This document shows positions 19,192 through 28,196 of a stretch of 64,000 bases of DNA, piece after piece; the stretch's first letter is position 1, and each line of letters begins with the position of its first letter. Origin of the DNA: Thermoactinomyces daqus (lineage in GTDB: Bacteria > Bacillota > Bacilli > Thermoactinomycetales > Thermoactinomycetaceae); assembly GCF_000763315.1 (NCBI RefSeq), contig NZ_JPST01000061.1, positions 1 to 64,000 of the forward strand. Direction: 5' to 3'. Below the pieces are notes generated by a model that was given only the letters and a program-made list of their open reading frames with translations, did no database searches and was not told the origin of the DNA. Both the position numbers and the translations under genes were made by a program.

Positions 19192-20007
19192 TCAAGGCGA
19201 GAACCCTTGCTTGCTCAAATAGATTTGGTCGTTTGAGAATACTTTTTTCAGCCTGTCATATACGATGCGATATGCTGAAGGATCATACCATTCTTCCAAA
19301 CCCAATTCTTTGTACACTGAAAAAATCCCCAATTTCCCGGTTCGCTTCCCTCCGCTGCCGTCTCCCATGAAATAATCATCCACACAGACACGATCGACCA
19401 ATCGCAACTTTTCCGGAAACTCCTCGCTGCTGGGCAACACCGGAGCAATTGTCGCCTGGGTCGGTACGCCTGCATCGGATAAAAGACGCAGCGTCTTTAA
19501 CCTGGCGCTGATCGGCGGGGCATCGGGCGTAAAATGTTTACGCATATCTTCCCTGTCTGTTTCAATGGTCATGCTGATTCGGACTCTGTCTTTTAAAAGA
19601 AGAAATAAATCAATATCTCTGCGTACCAAAGGGCTCCTGGTCTGCACAAACAAAAAATCCGGTTTATTTTCCACCATTACTTCCAACAAGGATCTCGTTA
19701 CTCTCTCCTTGTACTCGATCGGCTGATAAGGGTCTGTGCTGGATGACATAAAAATGGTCACTTTTCCTTGTTTCTTGGCCCTCTTAAGCTCTTTGTGCAG
19801 TAAGTCTGCAGCATTTTTCTTGATGTCCACCCAGCTTCCCCATTCCTCTTTACGGAACAACGAAACAGGCATTTGACGCACATAACAGTAGGAACAGCCA
19901 AATGCACAACCAGTATACGGATTGAGAGAATAACTATAATCCGAAAGAAACCCTGTTCCTTTATTCAAAAGCCTTTTTGGGTATTTGTAAAAAAAATCAC
20001 TCTTCAT
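19192..20007 (-). CDS. SPL-family radical SAM protein
   Basis: A 271-residue radical SAM enzyme. The iron-sulfur motif C-x3-C-x2-C appears as CAFGCSYC at about residues 33-40, inside NPYTGCAFGCSYCYVRQ, the form seen in spore photoproduct lyase and its SplB-like and Rv2578c-like relatives. SAM-binding motifs follow in FMSSSTDPYQPIE, and the Q-T-R-S-P-L-V-R-R-D strand is typical of the SPL group. True SplB is about 340 residues and has an extra catalytic cysteine near its C-terminus; this shorter protein is better called SPL-like with unknown substrate. GGAGGATTC precedes the ATG. Monocistronic on the minus strand. Confidence 0.85.
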   Translation of the reverse strand: MKSDFFYKYPKRLLNKGTGFLSDYSYSLNPYTGCAFGCSYCYVRQMPVSLFRKEEWGSWVDIKKNAADLLHKELKRAKKQGKVTIFMSSSTDPYQPIEYKERVTRSLLEVMVENKPDFLFVQTRSPLVRRDIDLFLLLKDRVRISMTIETDREDMRKHFTPDAPPISARLKTLRLLSDAGVPTQATIAPVLPSSEEFPEKLRLVDRVCVDDYFMGDGSGGKRTGKLGIFSVYKELGLEEWYDPSAYRIVYDRLKKVFSNDQIYLSKQGFSP

Positions 20008-20454
20008 ACCGAATCCTCCATATAACGGAAACAGCGTTTATTTGTATACACTCACACTCATGCGTTCCCGCGGATTGATGATCACCTCTACACAGTATAA
20101 CCCGGATCACGGCCGAAAGGGTCCGATCTTTACTTCTGAAGCTATATCAGGACAGCTTCGATGCGACCTTATTCTTCGCCCTTTCGGACTTCACTCCCCA
20201 TTGCGCTTCGGGCCAATTCCTCATTCACAAAAAGCATGATTCCTTTTTTGGTATGTAGACAGCCTGATTTATCACCTTCAAGAATAGGTTCCGATAATGT
20301 AAGATTATCGGAACTTATTTTATGTAAGGTGCTGCACAGGACAGAAGGGAAAATTCATCCGCCGTCTTCGAAATCAGAAAATACACTCTTAAAGCAAACC
20401 AAATGATCTGAACTGGAGAACATTGCGCTCAATCGAAAACAAATATCACGATCC
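20008..20454. other. gap with one hairpin, no gene recognised
   Basis: About 450 bases without a supported gene. The only clear structure is a hairpin at 20288-20314: GTTCCGATAAT and ATTATCGGAAC form a perfect 11-bp stem around GTAAG, followed by TTATTTTATG on the plus strand. It looks like a terminator left without a gene. Confidence 0.45.
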
Positions 20455-20481
20455 AATAAAAAAACCGCCCGAGCAGGCGGT
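20455..20481 (-). terminator. terminator downstream of azlCD
   Basis: ACCGCC (20464-20469) and GGCGGT (20476-20481) with loop CGAGCA; on the minus strand a run of T residues follows. It is the first terminator reached by transcription coming from azlD. Confidence 0.75.
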
Positions 20482-20650
20482 ATTGTTATCCAAAAGCCTC
20501 AATGTAGCGAAAAAGCATCTGAAAGGAACCACCGCTACAGAGTATTCCCCTGTCCGCTTCAACCAATAAGAGCTTTGACGGAATCGGGACAATTCTCACG
20601 GTCGGGCTGTTGAACAGTCCATTCCTCATCCAAATTAAAAATACTCCATG

Positions 20651-20971
20651 TCAGGCATTTAAAAGATAACGGATGAATAACCCGCAGATTACTCCGACCA
20701 CAACAGAAGGAAGAAACATTTTAAACATCTTCATTGCCACGAAAGTAATAAAACAGGCGACCAGAACCGGAAGAGAAATGACGATCCGCCCATCCGTCGG
20801 CACGAAGATTTGTTTGATGATCAGGGCCGAAATAATTCCGACAGGAACATAATGAAAATATGAACGCAAAGCAGGACTCATCTTTCGCCCGGCCATCAAT
20901 TCGAGCCCGATGATGCGCGAAAGATAAGTGGAAGCCGCCAGCAAACCGATTAAAAGCCAGTTTCTAATCAT
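20651..20971 (-). CDS. azlD: AzlD branched-chain amino acid export subunit
   Basis: A 106-residue membrane protein with three to four helices, the length of AzlD (COG1687/4392). The family feature TYLSRIIGLELM near residue 16 and the PVGIISALI helix are visible. AzlD partners AzlC to form a small exporter of branched-chain amino acids and analogues such as azaleucine. GAGGAGG lies before the ATG. The start overlaps the azlC stop by eight bases, so the two are translationally coupled. Confidence 0.9.
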   Translation of the reverse strand: MIRNWLLIGLLAASTYLSRIIGLELMAGRKMSPALRSYFHYVPVGIISALIIKQIFVPTDGRIVISLPVLVACFITFVAMKMFKMFLPSVVVGVICGLFIRYLLNA

Positions 20972-21650
20972 GCCGGAACCTCCTCTTCACATAAAGACCG
21001 ATAAGCGGTGATAAAACGCCCGTCAGGATGAGTGTAAAATTGTTACCGGAAAAAAAATATTCAAGCACAACGGCAATGACAGCCGCGGAGAGTGCCGTTG
21101 CAATGACCGGATTTTCCTTGAGACCGGGGATGAGAAGAGCCATAAAGGTGACCGGAAATGCCAGGTCCAATCCCCATTGCTGCGGATCCATCCGGTTTCC
21201 GATCAAAGCCCCGCTGAGCGAAGAAATGATCCAAGCCAAATACAAAGTGCCTGTCACAATCGCATAATACAACGGGTCAGGTCCGTATCTTTTAAACCTG
21301 GCGCTCCCTAAAACAAACGGTTCATCTGTAACTCCAAATGATAATAACCATCTCCACTTCCCGGCAGGCGCAATTCCCTGGGCCAAGGCGGCACCATAGA
21401 GCAAATTGCGCAGATTTAACAAAACGGTGGTAAAAAGAATATTGGTCAGATTTGCATCCGCCGCCAACATTGCCACGGTAACCATTTGGACAGACCCGGA
21501 AAAAACCAGCAGGGACATTCCCACGGTCTCCGCCAAACCGAATTTGGCTTGTGAAGCGAGTACACCATAAGATAAACCGTAGGCGGCAATGGCGATTGCT
21601 AATGGCAAAGCTTCAATCAAACCGGATCTTACGCTCTTTTTTTCATCCAC
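20964..21650 (-). CDS. azlC: AzlC branched-chain amino acid exporter
   Basis: A 228-residue protein (start GTG 21650; an earlier GTG at 21659 is too close to AAAGGGA). It shows the AzlC pattern: LPLAIAIAAYGLSYGVLA, GLAETVGMSLLVFSGSVQMV, the LNLRNLLYGA block and LLSFGVTDEPFVLG, in about seven transmembrane helices. With AzlD it exports branched-chain amino acids. It is divergent from an XRE-cupin regulator, an arrangement repeatedly seen for azlCD, and the shared promoter region holds an AT-rich inverted repeat at 21702-21736, so that regulator probably controls it. Confidence 0.92.
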   Translation of the reverse strand: MDEKKSVRSGLIEALPLAIAIAAYGLSYGVLASQAKFGLAETVGMSLLVFSGSVQMVTVAMLAADANLTNILFTTVLLNLRNLLYGAALAQGIAPAGKWRWLLSFGVTDEPFVLGSARFKRYGPDPLYYAIVTGTLYLAWIISSLSGALIGNRMDPQQWGLDLAFPVTFMALLIPGLKENPVIATALSAAVIAVVLEYFFSGNNFTLILTGVLSPLIGLYVKRRFRHD

Positions 21651-21701
21651 TTTGCACACATCCCTTTCTCTTTTTTAAGGATGTAAACGAAAAACCAAAA
21701 G

Positions 21702-21736
21702 TATATTATAATTAACTTATAGTTTATTATAATATA
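21702..21736. promoter_or_regulatory. inverted repeat between azlC and its regulator
   Basis: TATATTATAATTAAC (21702-21716) and GTTTATTATAATATA (21722-21736) are complementary at 14 of 15 positions with a 5-base spacer. It is placed to serve as operator for the XRE-cupin regulator and also supplies TATAAT-like boxes in both directions. Confidence 0.55.
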
Positions 21737-21779
21737 TAAAAGGATAAAATACCTTGTTTTTTAATCAAAGGAGGAAAAA

Positions 21780-22352
21780 ATGGACATCGAAAGTCCGTGG
21801 GAAGAAGGATCCGTGGGAAAGCGCATCGGCGCAAATCTGCGGCAATTACGAATCAACAGGGGGATTAGCCTGGAAGCTTTGGCCAAGCAAATCAATGTCA
21901 GCAAATTAACATTGATCAAAATCGAACGCGGCGAAGGGAACCCTACCCTGTCCGTCATCTGGAAAATCGCAAACGGCCTGAATATCCCGATTACCGCGCT
22001 GTTGTCGATTGAAGCGGATGTCTCCATCGCCCGCAAAAAGGACGGACTGAAGCTGAGCAGCTCAAACGAGGTGTTTGTCGCTGAACCATTGTTTTCTTCT
22101 TATGGCTCGTTTGAACTTTATCGGGGTTACTTGCAGCCGGGAGGGGAATATCTGTCGGAAGCGCACCGGCCAGGGGTGATGGAATTTGTAACCGTTATGT
22201 CCGGCCGGTTAACGGTCGAAGTGGACCGGGAAACTTACTGCTTGGATGAGTACGATTCCATTCGTTTTAAAGGAGATCGTCCCCATAAATATATCAATCC
22301 ATCCTCTGCGTTGACGATCCTTCACTTTGTCATTTCCTATACTCATCCCTAG
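21780..22352 (+). CDS. XRE-family regulator with cupin sensor domain
   Basis: A 190-residue regulator. Residues 12-70 form an XRE helix-turn-helix (IGANLRQLRINRGISLEALAKQINVSKLTLIKIERGEGNPTLSVIWKIA, read in pieces), and residues 100-188 a double-stranded beta-helix cupin (FELYRGYLQPGGEYLSEAHRPGVMEFVTVMSGRLTV) expected to bind a small ligand. AAAGGAGG precedes the ATG. Divergent from azlCD, so it most likely regulates branched-chain amino acid export. Confidence 0.9.
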   Translation: MDIESPWEEGSVGKRIGANLRQLRINRGISLEALAKQINVSKLTLIKIERGEGNPTLSVIWKIANGLNIPITALLSIEADVSIARKKDGLKLSSSNEVFVAEPLFSSYGSFELYRGYLQPGGEYLSEAHRPGVMEFVTVMSGRLTVEVDRETYCLDEYDSIRFKGDRPHKYINPSSALTILHFVISYTHP

Positions 22353-22662
22353 AGGAACGAAGAGGCTTTCGCTCTTTGCCAACAGCCTCCATCCCTTCAT
22401 TCGGGAGATCTGAAACGGTTTTTCCCTCGTCTATTTCTTGGCGGACAGAGGGAAACCATCATCTCCCTTCCTTTTTGCTCATCAACAGGAACGGTTTATG
22501 CATTGTTTTGCGTATACGTAGTTGGTTTGTATAACAAACCAATTTGTATAAAAAATCAATTTCCTTCTCTTGAATAATCACCTATGACATTGTGATCCAT
22601 CTCCCCCTCCTTGCGAAAGGATGTATTTCTCATACTTACTCATTTTGCTTCTTTTCTATCTT
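22353..22662. other. gap, nothing recognised
   Basis: About 310 bases between the XRE-cupin gene and the promoter of the next gene. A weak hairpin (TTTCCCTC...GAGGGAAA, about 22422-22455) may end the upstream gene. Otherwise it is AT-rich and featureless. Confidence 0.4.
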
Positions 22663-22705
22663 TGCTCGTATAAAATTCGCTATAATGATTTTGTAGGTGA
22701 TTCAT

Positions 22706-23221
22706 GTGAAAACAATCGAATACTTTTTGGAATTACGTCTACAACTCAAAGATATTAAAGAATATCAATCGTTCTATATGAGCATCAGCGAATTGGCAGA
22801 TTTGCTTTATTGCACCCCGCGCAATGCAAAGCGATTGTTAAAAAGCATGGAGAATGAAGGACTCATCTATTGGAAACCGGGCGGAGGACGGGGAAATCGG
22901 TCCAAACTGCAATTCAGGCGATCCTTAAACGATATTTTGCCTTTCTATGTTCAATGTTTGGTTGGACAGGGAAAATTCAAAGAGGCGATCCGCTGGATCA
23001 AAAGCGAAGGGGTTCCCCGCGAAGCCCGCGAGCAATGTTATCGGTTGTTGTTGAAGGAGTTAAGTTTTCCTCATATTCAGGTCAATGAATTAAACCAACT
23101 GAAAAAAAATCCGTCTCAATCATTCACCCCGACCATGATTGCCACCACAACCGGCAGATGGCTGCTGATCGATCGTGAACATTCACATAAGGGAAAATCG
23201 CAGAAAATGAAATTGAAATAG
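22706..23221 (+). CDS. SgrR-type DNA-binding domain protein lacking the solute-binding domain
   Basis: A 171-residue protein. The N-terminal half reads SISELADLLYCTPRNAKRLLKSMENEGLIYWKPGGGRGNRSKLQF, the winged helix of SgrR-type regulators, which normally precede a 400-residue SBP_bac_5 solute-binding domain; B. subtilis has similar fused proteins. Here the frame ends at TAG 23221 with only a 70-residue linker after the helix-turn-helix. The downstream sequence is a terminator, so the sensor domain has been lost or this is a naturally short relative. The start GTG 22706 follows AGGTGA; a TATAAT box lies at 22681-22686, making the leader very short. Confidence 0.75.
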   Translation: MKTIEYFLELRLQLKDIKEYQSFYMSISELADLLYCTPRNAKRLLKSMENEGLIYWKPGGGRGNRSKLQFRRSLNDILPFYVQCLVGQGKFKEAIRWIKSEGVPREAREQCYRLLLKELSFPHIQVNELNQLKKNPSQSFTPTMIATTTGRWLLIDREHSHKGKSQKMKLK

Positions 23222-23229
23222 CTTCATAA

Positions 23230-23272
23230 CAGATCCCCTCCTTCCGGGATGAACCGTACAGGAGGGGATCTG
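23230..23272. terminator. bidirectional terminator
   Basis: CAGATCCCCTCC (23230-23241) and GGAGGGGATCTG (23261-23272) form a perfect 12-bp stem between two convergent genes. Confidence 0.8.
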
Positions 23273-23273
23273 G

Positions 23274-24293
23274 TTATTTTGCCACGTCTTCTTTTCCTTT
23301 AACAAGAGGAGCGATCCGGTCGATGCGATTAGTCCAAATCCATCCATTATAGTCCGGCGGGATTCGCTTTAAATCCCCTGCCGTATCAAATCCTCGGGAG
23401 AAATCTCCGCTCCCCGCGACAAGGATCACCCGGGTTCCGGCCTGATCCATCCGGTCGAGAAAACGGGTGGGCCATCCCCACAACAACGGGGCAAACTTCT
23501 CCGGGATATGCAATTCCGTCTTTTCGCACGCTTCCGGTACCACCCCTGTCCAGCCGATCGCCAAATAGCGCAAAAGGCATCCCTTTTCCGTCGCCTTGGA
23601 CATAACCCGCATATCGGGCAGCTTTTTCTTGAGCGCTGCGATCGGTTCGTCACCACCATATACCGCCAACTGCTCACGTCTTTCAACCGGCAGTTTGGCC
23701 AGGTGGTCGGCCAGCTGAATCCCCTCTGTCGGGTCATTGCTTTTCACATCGATCAAAAACATCCGGTTCGGAAATGCCTCCAACACTTCCTCGAGCGATG
23801 GCATAAGACCAACGCCTTTGCCCCGGAATGGGTAGGTTTTGCCACCGTCAGCCGTGTAGCCGTATCCGATATCCAGGGACTTCAACTCTTTCATCGTATG
23901 GTCGCGGGTCACCCCGGTTCCGTTGGTGCGACAGTCAAGGGTCCAGTCGTGAAAGATGGCAAACTGACCATCCTTCGTCGGTTGCACGTCAAATTCAACC
24001 ATATCGGCTCCCTTGTTAAAAGCGGCCCGCATCGAAGCTATCGTGTTTTCCAGATAGGGATGTTCCAGCGGGTAAATGCGCTGTGCGGTACAAGTGTCAT
24101 TTGTCAGTCCGGTCATGTTAAAAGTTTGGGCCAACCCCCGGTGCGCAAGAAGATGCGGCTGCCCGGCGGGCGCTTTTGCAAACAGCGAGCTGTTGTTAAC
24201 ATAAATGAAAATGAGAATCGCGAAGCAGATCCAAAAACTTTTTCGTTTCAGCACTTTTTTAGCAAATTTCCCTAACCTGTTAGATCCTCTCAT
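23274..24293 (-). CDS. glycerophosphodiester phosphodiesterase, membrane-anchored
   Basis: A 339-residue GDPD-family enzyme that hydrolyses glycerophosphodiesters to glycerol 3-phosphate and an alcohol. The ATG at 24293 is preceded by GGAGGGGAAT. A single N-terminal helix (KSFWICFAILIFIYVNN, about 17-34) anchors or exports it, putting the catalytic domain outside. The TIM-barrel has HLLAHRGLAQ (catalytic histidine), the E-N-T and FDVQPTKDGQFAIFHDWTLD block with acidic metal ligands and the second histidine, and LIDVKSN. A roughly 30-residue insertion between HRG and the E-N-T motif is typical of one extracellular subgroup. Converges on the SgrR stub through a shared terminator. Confidence 0.9.
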   Translation of the reverse strand: MRGSNRLGKFAKKVLKRKSFWICFAILIFIYVNNSSLFAKAPAGQPHLLAHRGLAQTFNMTGLTNDTCTAQRIYPLEHPYLENTIASMRAAFNKGADMVEFDVQPTKDGQFAIFHDWTLDCRTNGTGVTRDHTMKELKSLDIGYGYTADGGKTYPFRGKGVGLMPSLEEVLEAFPNRMFLIDVKSNDPTEGIQLADHLAKLPVERREQLAVYGGDEPIAALKKKLPDMRVMSKATEKGCLLRYLAIGWTGVVPEACEKTELHIPEKFAPLLWGWPTRFLDRMDQAGTRVILVAGSGDFSRGFDTAGDLKRIPPDYNGWIWTNRIDRIAPLVKGKEDVAK

Positions 24294-24468
24294 ATTCCCC
24301 TCCACTATCCGATAAGAGCGATTCAACATCGATTGTATCAGGGAATCACGTTTAAAAAAGGTTCCTTTTCCTTCGTGTTTGTCCCCGTTTTGGCAAAAAT
24401 TAAAAAAGAATGTTCATCCCTGCTTAAGGAGCCGATCTATATCGTGAAGGGATCATTTTATCTCAATA

Positions 24469-26254
24469 TTATTTTTTGGATAAAATAGTGTATTGCTCGA
24501 TATCTTTAACAATTCGATTGATGGATTGCTGCCAAAAGTCCGGCCGGGAAAGCTTTATATGAAAGTGATCGTCAGCTAATTCTTCTATGGGTTTTGTTCC
24601 TGATTCTTTTAGAAAATACGTAAACTTTTGGGCAAATTGCTTTCCTTCTTTCTTTGCTGTTTCCAGAAGACCTACACTGAACAAATAACCAAAAGTATAA
24701 GGATAGTTGTAGAAAGGTACATCTGTTCTGTAAAACTGTATTGCTTTTATCCATTGAAAAGGCTGATATTGACTGAGACTGCCTCCAAAAGCTTCCTTCT
24801 GAGCTTCCATCGACAATTCCTCAATTTGACTGGCACTCAAGGGCCCAGATTTCCTTTTTTCATAGAAACGGGTTTCAAACAAATAAGCTCCCCTGACGGC
24901 CATCAGGTAATTGATACTCCTTTGCATTTTCCAATTGAGCAAGGATTTTTTCGTTTTTCGATCTTTTGACTCCCGGATCACGGTATCCACCAAAGCCAAT
25001 TCAAAGAAAATGGAAGAGGTTTCGGCAATCGTCATTGGAAATTGGTCTTCCAGCAAGAATAAGGAGAGGCGGTCTTCCAGTTGACGATAATGCCAAGCGT
25101 GTCCCAGTTCATGAGCCAGAATCCGAACGCTCTCCATATTATTGTCATAGCGAAGGGAAATACGGGATTCCTTATCACTGATAAATGGAGCACAGAATCC
25201 ATTTGAGGGCTTGTGCTTAAACGGTACGGCGTCCACCCACCTGTTGGCAAGGGCATATTGGGCAAAGTCACCCATATCCGGGCTCAGATCGTTTAACGCT
25301 TGAATGATCCATTCTACCCCACTGGGGAAAGGAATGGATTCCTGATGATCGTCGAGGGATAGCGTCATCAGTTGGTGCCATGAGAGTTGACTTTCTCCGG
25401 ATTCGGATGCTTTCAAACCGAGATATGGAATAAGCTGAGGAAGATATCCATCAATTGCTTTCCACATTGCATCCAGCGTGGACCGGGCAATGCGATTTGA
25501 TTTTAATGATTCTTCCAACAAATCTTTTTTGGCGGAACCGCAGAGTGTCAATCGAAAGCCGGCAATATGATTCAACACGGACGCAAATAACCCGGAATCC
25601 CGTTCCAAGGTTTGCGTAAGCGATTTGAACAGTCGTTCGCGCTGATATGGATCTGGATCGTTTAAGGCAATTCGATTCGCCTCACCGATTTTTTTGATTT
25701 GCCTCGTCATGGACTGTGACTTCCAGTTTGTTCCGAAGCTGGATATACAAATCCTCCCATGCTTTCAACCCATCCACGGCAAGCTCCGCTGCAAAATCCT
25801 CCAAGACTCGGTAAGGGGAATTTCTTGTCTCGCGAAGTGCGGAAATTTCTGAAATAAAAGGGCGAATGGCAGGTTGATGAATCAGTTGTTCGAACTGATC
25901 ATCGCTCATGGAGGCGAGACGGTGCCCCAAATCAGACAATAGGGTACGTATTCTGACTTTCAGAGAGGAGACACGGCTTTGTAATGAGGTAAGAATGGGA
26001 TGTCCAGGGGTTTCAGCAGAAAGGCAATAATAAAATGAGTCTGCTTTTTCAATCTGTCTGACTGATTGAGATAAAAACAGAAGTTGGTCTTCATTGATCA
26101 AGTCAAAATCAGCGGATGATGTTTGAAAACGGTCGCTTAAACAAGTCAATGCAACCTCTAATTCCTTCAATTCTTTGGAAAGTGTGACTTCGATTTCTCC
26201 AGGATACAGGGAGTGGAGATCCCAGCGTGTTGGTCCGTCTGCCATCGGTTTCAA
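24469..26254 (-). pseudogene. oligoendopeptidase F-like M3 peptidase with one frameshift
   Basis: Two consecutive frames together make a complete M3 metallopeptidase of about 595 residues. The first (TTG 26254, set by AAGGAGG at 26263-26269) carries the N-terminal domain from ADGPTRWDLHSLYPG to TVHDEANQKNR and stops at 25682. The second, one base shifted, continues KIGEANRIALNDPDPYQRE and contains the zinc site HELGHAW (HExxH) and the family C-terminus YNYPYTFGYLFSVGLLE. The shift lies in a run of seven A residues on the coding strand (about 25690-25697); six A would restore ANQKIGEANR. It may be a slippage mutation, a sequencing error, or be partly rescued by transcriptional slippage. The enzyme would cleave short peptides in the cytoplasm. 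Confidence 0.8.
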
Positions 26255-26320
26255 TATGCAAATCCCTCCTTAAGTCCTGACTTTGAAGGCTACCTGTTTT
26301 AATATTCAGACATCCTCCCT

Positions 26321-27475
26321 TCAAATCTTATTTTTATACGAATTCATCACATTCATCAATCTTTCAGCTGCATGATCGCCAAAACATAACTCCAAATTTG
26401 CTTTTGATTCAGCAGCTGCTTCAGATGAATAAGCAAACATTTTTTCCTCATATATTTCGATTGCTTTTGAAACATTGTTTTGATTATCCATAATCGCTAA
26501 CGCTAAATGATAAGCATCAAACATCGCCAGATTGACGCCTTCACCGGCAAACGGAGACATTAAGTGTGCAGCATCTCCAATCAGCGTGATCCTTGGATGG
26601 CGTTGCCATTTAAATCCGACTGGTAACATATAAATTCGCCGGGGAATTATTGTATCTTCTGCATAACGAATATAATTTTTCAATTGTTCATCCCAGTCGC
26701 CAAATAAGTCCAAAATGGCCTCTTTTGCTTTTTTCGGTTTGTTAAAAGGAATACCGCAACGGTCCAACCAATCCCGATTCACTTTCAGGCCAACATACAC
26801 CTTAATCGTACCATTTCCGTTTAACTGACCAATAATGCCTTTTCCTTCATCAAGAGCAAATACTGTACCACGTTTATGAAATGACGCCAAATCAGGATGG
26901 TTCACAGCTGCGTTTACCACATTCATTTCCAACATCGTAAGACCTGAATAAGAAATATCCTCAGAAGCCAGTATTGGCCGCACCCGGGAAAATGCACCGT
27001 CTGCACCGATCACCAAATCTGCAATCTCAATCTGTCCGTTTTCAAAATGCAATTCGGTTTTGCCATTTTCCAATGGGATGCATTTATCAAGTTTATATCC
27101 ATATTGAATGCACTCTTTATCTTACGCATTTAATAGTAATGCACATAATTCCCCCCGATCTATTTCCGGCCTGGCCCCATATTCTTCATCTGCATCCTCA
27201 TCCAAATAAATCTTTCCTGTTTTATCAAACAAACGAAAGTCTTCACCCTCAAAACGGGCTTTGCTCAGAAATTGTTCATATACACCTGCTTCTTTTAAAA
27301 CTAACTGCCCAGTATCTTCGTGAATATCCAAAGATCCACCTCTCTCCATATTTTTATCATCGGGTTCACGTTCATAAATAGTCGCTTTTATTCCGTTACG
27401 CTGTAAAATCAGGGCTAACATCAAGCCGCCCGGACCGCCACCGATGATCGCAATTGACTTTTCTTGCAATGTCAT
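26321..27475 (-). pseudogene. FAD-dependent monooxygenase (TetX-like) with in-frame stop
   Basis: A 384-codon frame from ATG 27475 (AAAGGAG before it) to 26321 interrupted by one TAA at 27122-27124. The N-terminal part has the FAD motif IAIIGGGPGGLMLALILQRN; after the stop the same frame continues DKECIQYGYKLDKCIPLENG, then VIGADGAFSRVRPIL and ITLIGDAAHLMSPFAGEGVN (the GD motif). These are the landmarks of class A flavoprotein hydroxylases close to TetX-like tetracycline-modifying and related enzymes. A single nonsense change (for example TTA to TAA) is the only visible lesion. Substrate unknown. No full-length enzyme would be made without readthrough. Confidence 0.8.
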
Positions 27476-27685
27476 GATCCAAAACTCCTTTCCAAAAAAT
27501 TAGTTAACCTTATAAAATAATAAGAGCACCTAATTTGTTTTGTCAATGAATAAATTCCTATTATTCAGGATACTGGATAAACAGATGGGTATAAACTTTC
27601 TGGTCAATGTTTTTTAAAATCCCCTGATAAATTCTCCGCTGAAACGATTTTTCCCCATACCATTCCTAACTTCAGGTCAAATCTT

Positions 27686-27895
27686 TTAACTGCAAAACTT
27701 GATAAAGTGATCCCAATCATTGTCACTCATATAAAAACCATCTGCTCTTTTCTCATATTTAATGCCCTTTTCATCCATACATTTTACATTCGGCGAAAGA
27801 TCACCATGATTTTTTCGTGGTTCTGTCGATGAACAGCCAACCATAACAAGCATTAAGAGAGATAAAGTGGAGATGGACATGAAAAGGTTTCTCAT
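27686..27895 (-). CDS. small lipoprotein, unknown function
   Basis: A 69-residue protein. ATG 27895 follows AAGGGAGG with 7-base spacing. The N-terminus is a lipoprotein signal: MRNLFMS, hydrophobic core, lipobox LVMVGC with the cysteine at about residue 20. The mature part is about 49 residues with two further cysteines (VKCMDEKG and the penultimate FCS) that may pair. I do not recognise a family. It should be tethered to the outer face of the membrane. Confidence 0.7.
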   Translation of the reverse strand: MRNLFMSISTLSLLMLVMVGCSSTEPRKNHGDLSPNVKCMDEKGIKYEKRADGFYMSDNDWDHFIKFCS

Positions 27896-28088
27896 CCTAA
27901 TTCCTCCCTTCAAGGATATCTTATACTAATACAAACAATAAAACTAATCAAAATTTTATTATACATAATAATTATCTGAACGAGAAGTGAATGATTCTTT
28001 TTTCGGTACGGTGACCCCTGTTTTTATATTCGGATCACCCCGACATCGAATATAATATATAAACGCTGATAGAGAAAGGAGCGGTCCC

Positions 28089-28196
28089 ATGCTGGCCTTA
28101 ATGAACCCCAAAAGTCCGAAGCGTATGGGGTCATTATATGGCGACTTTAAAAACCGTTCTGGTTGGAAAGACAAAAACCTTTCTTTTTCCTCCTGA
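28089..28196 (+). CDS. possible leader peptide overlapping the MOSC gene
   Basis: An ATG at 28089 has a much better ribosome site (AAAGGAG, seven bases before) than the MOSC start at 28138. It opens a 35-codon frame (MLALMNPKSPKRMGSLYGDF...) in another phase that overlaps the first 20 codons of the MOSC gene and ends at TGA 28196. It could be an upstream open reading frame controlling MOSC translation, or the original start of the MOSC gene separated by a frameshift. Only position and ribosome site support it. Confidence 0.3.
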   Translation: MLALMNPKSPKRMGSLYGDFKNRSGWKDKNLSFSS

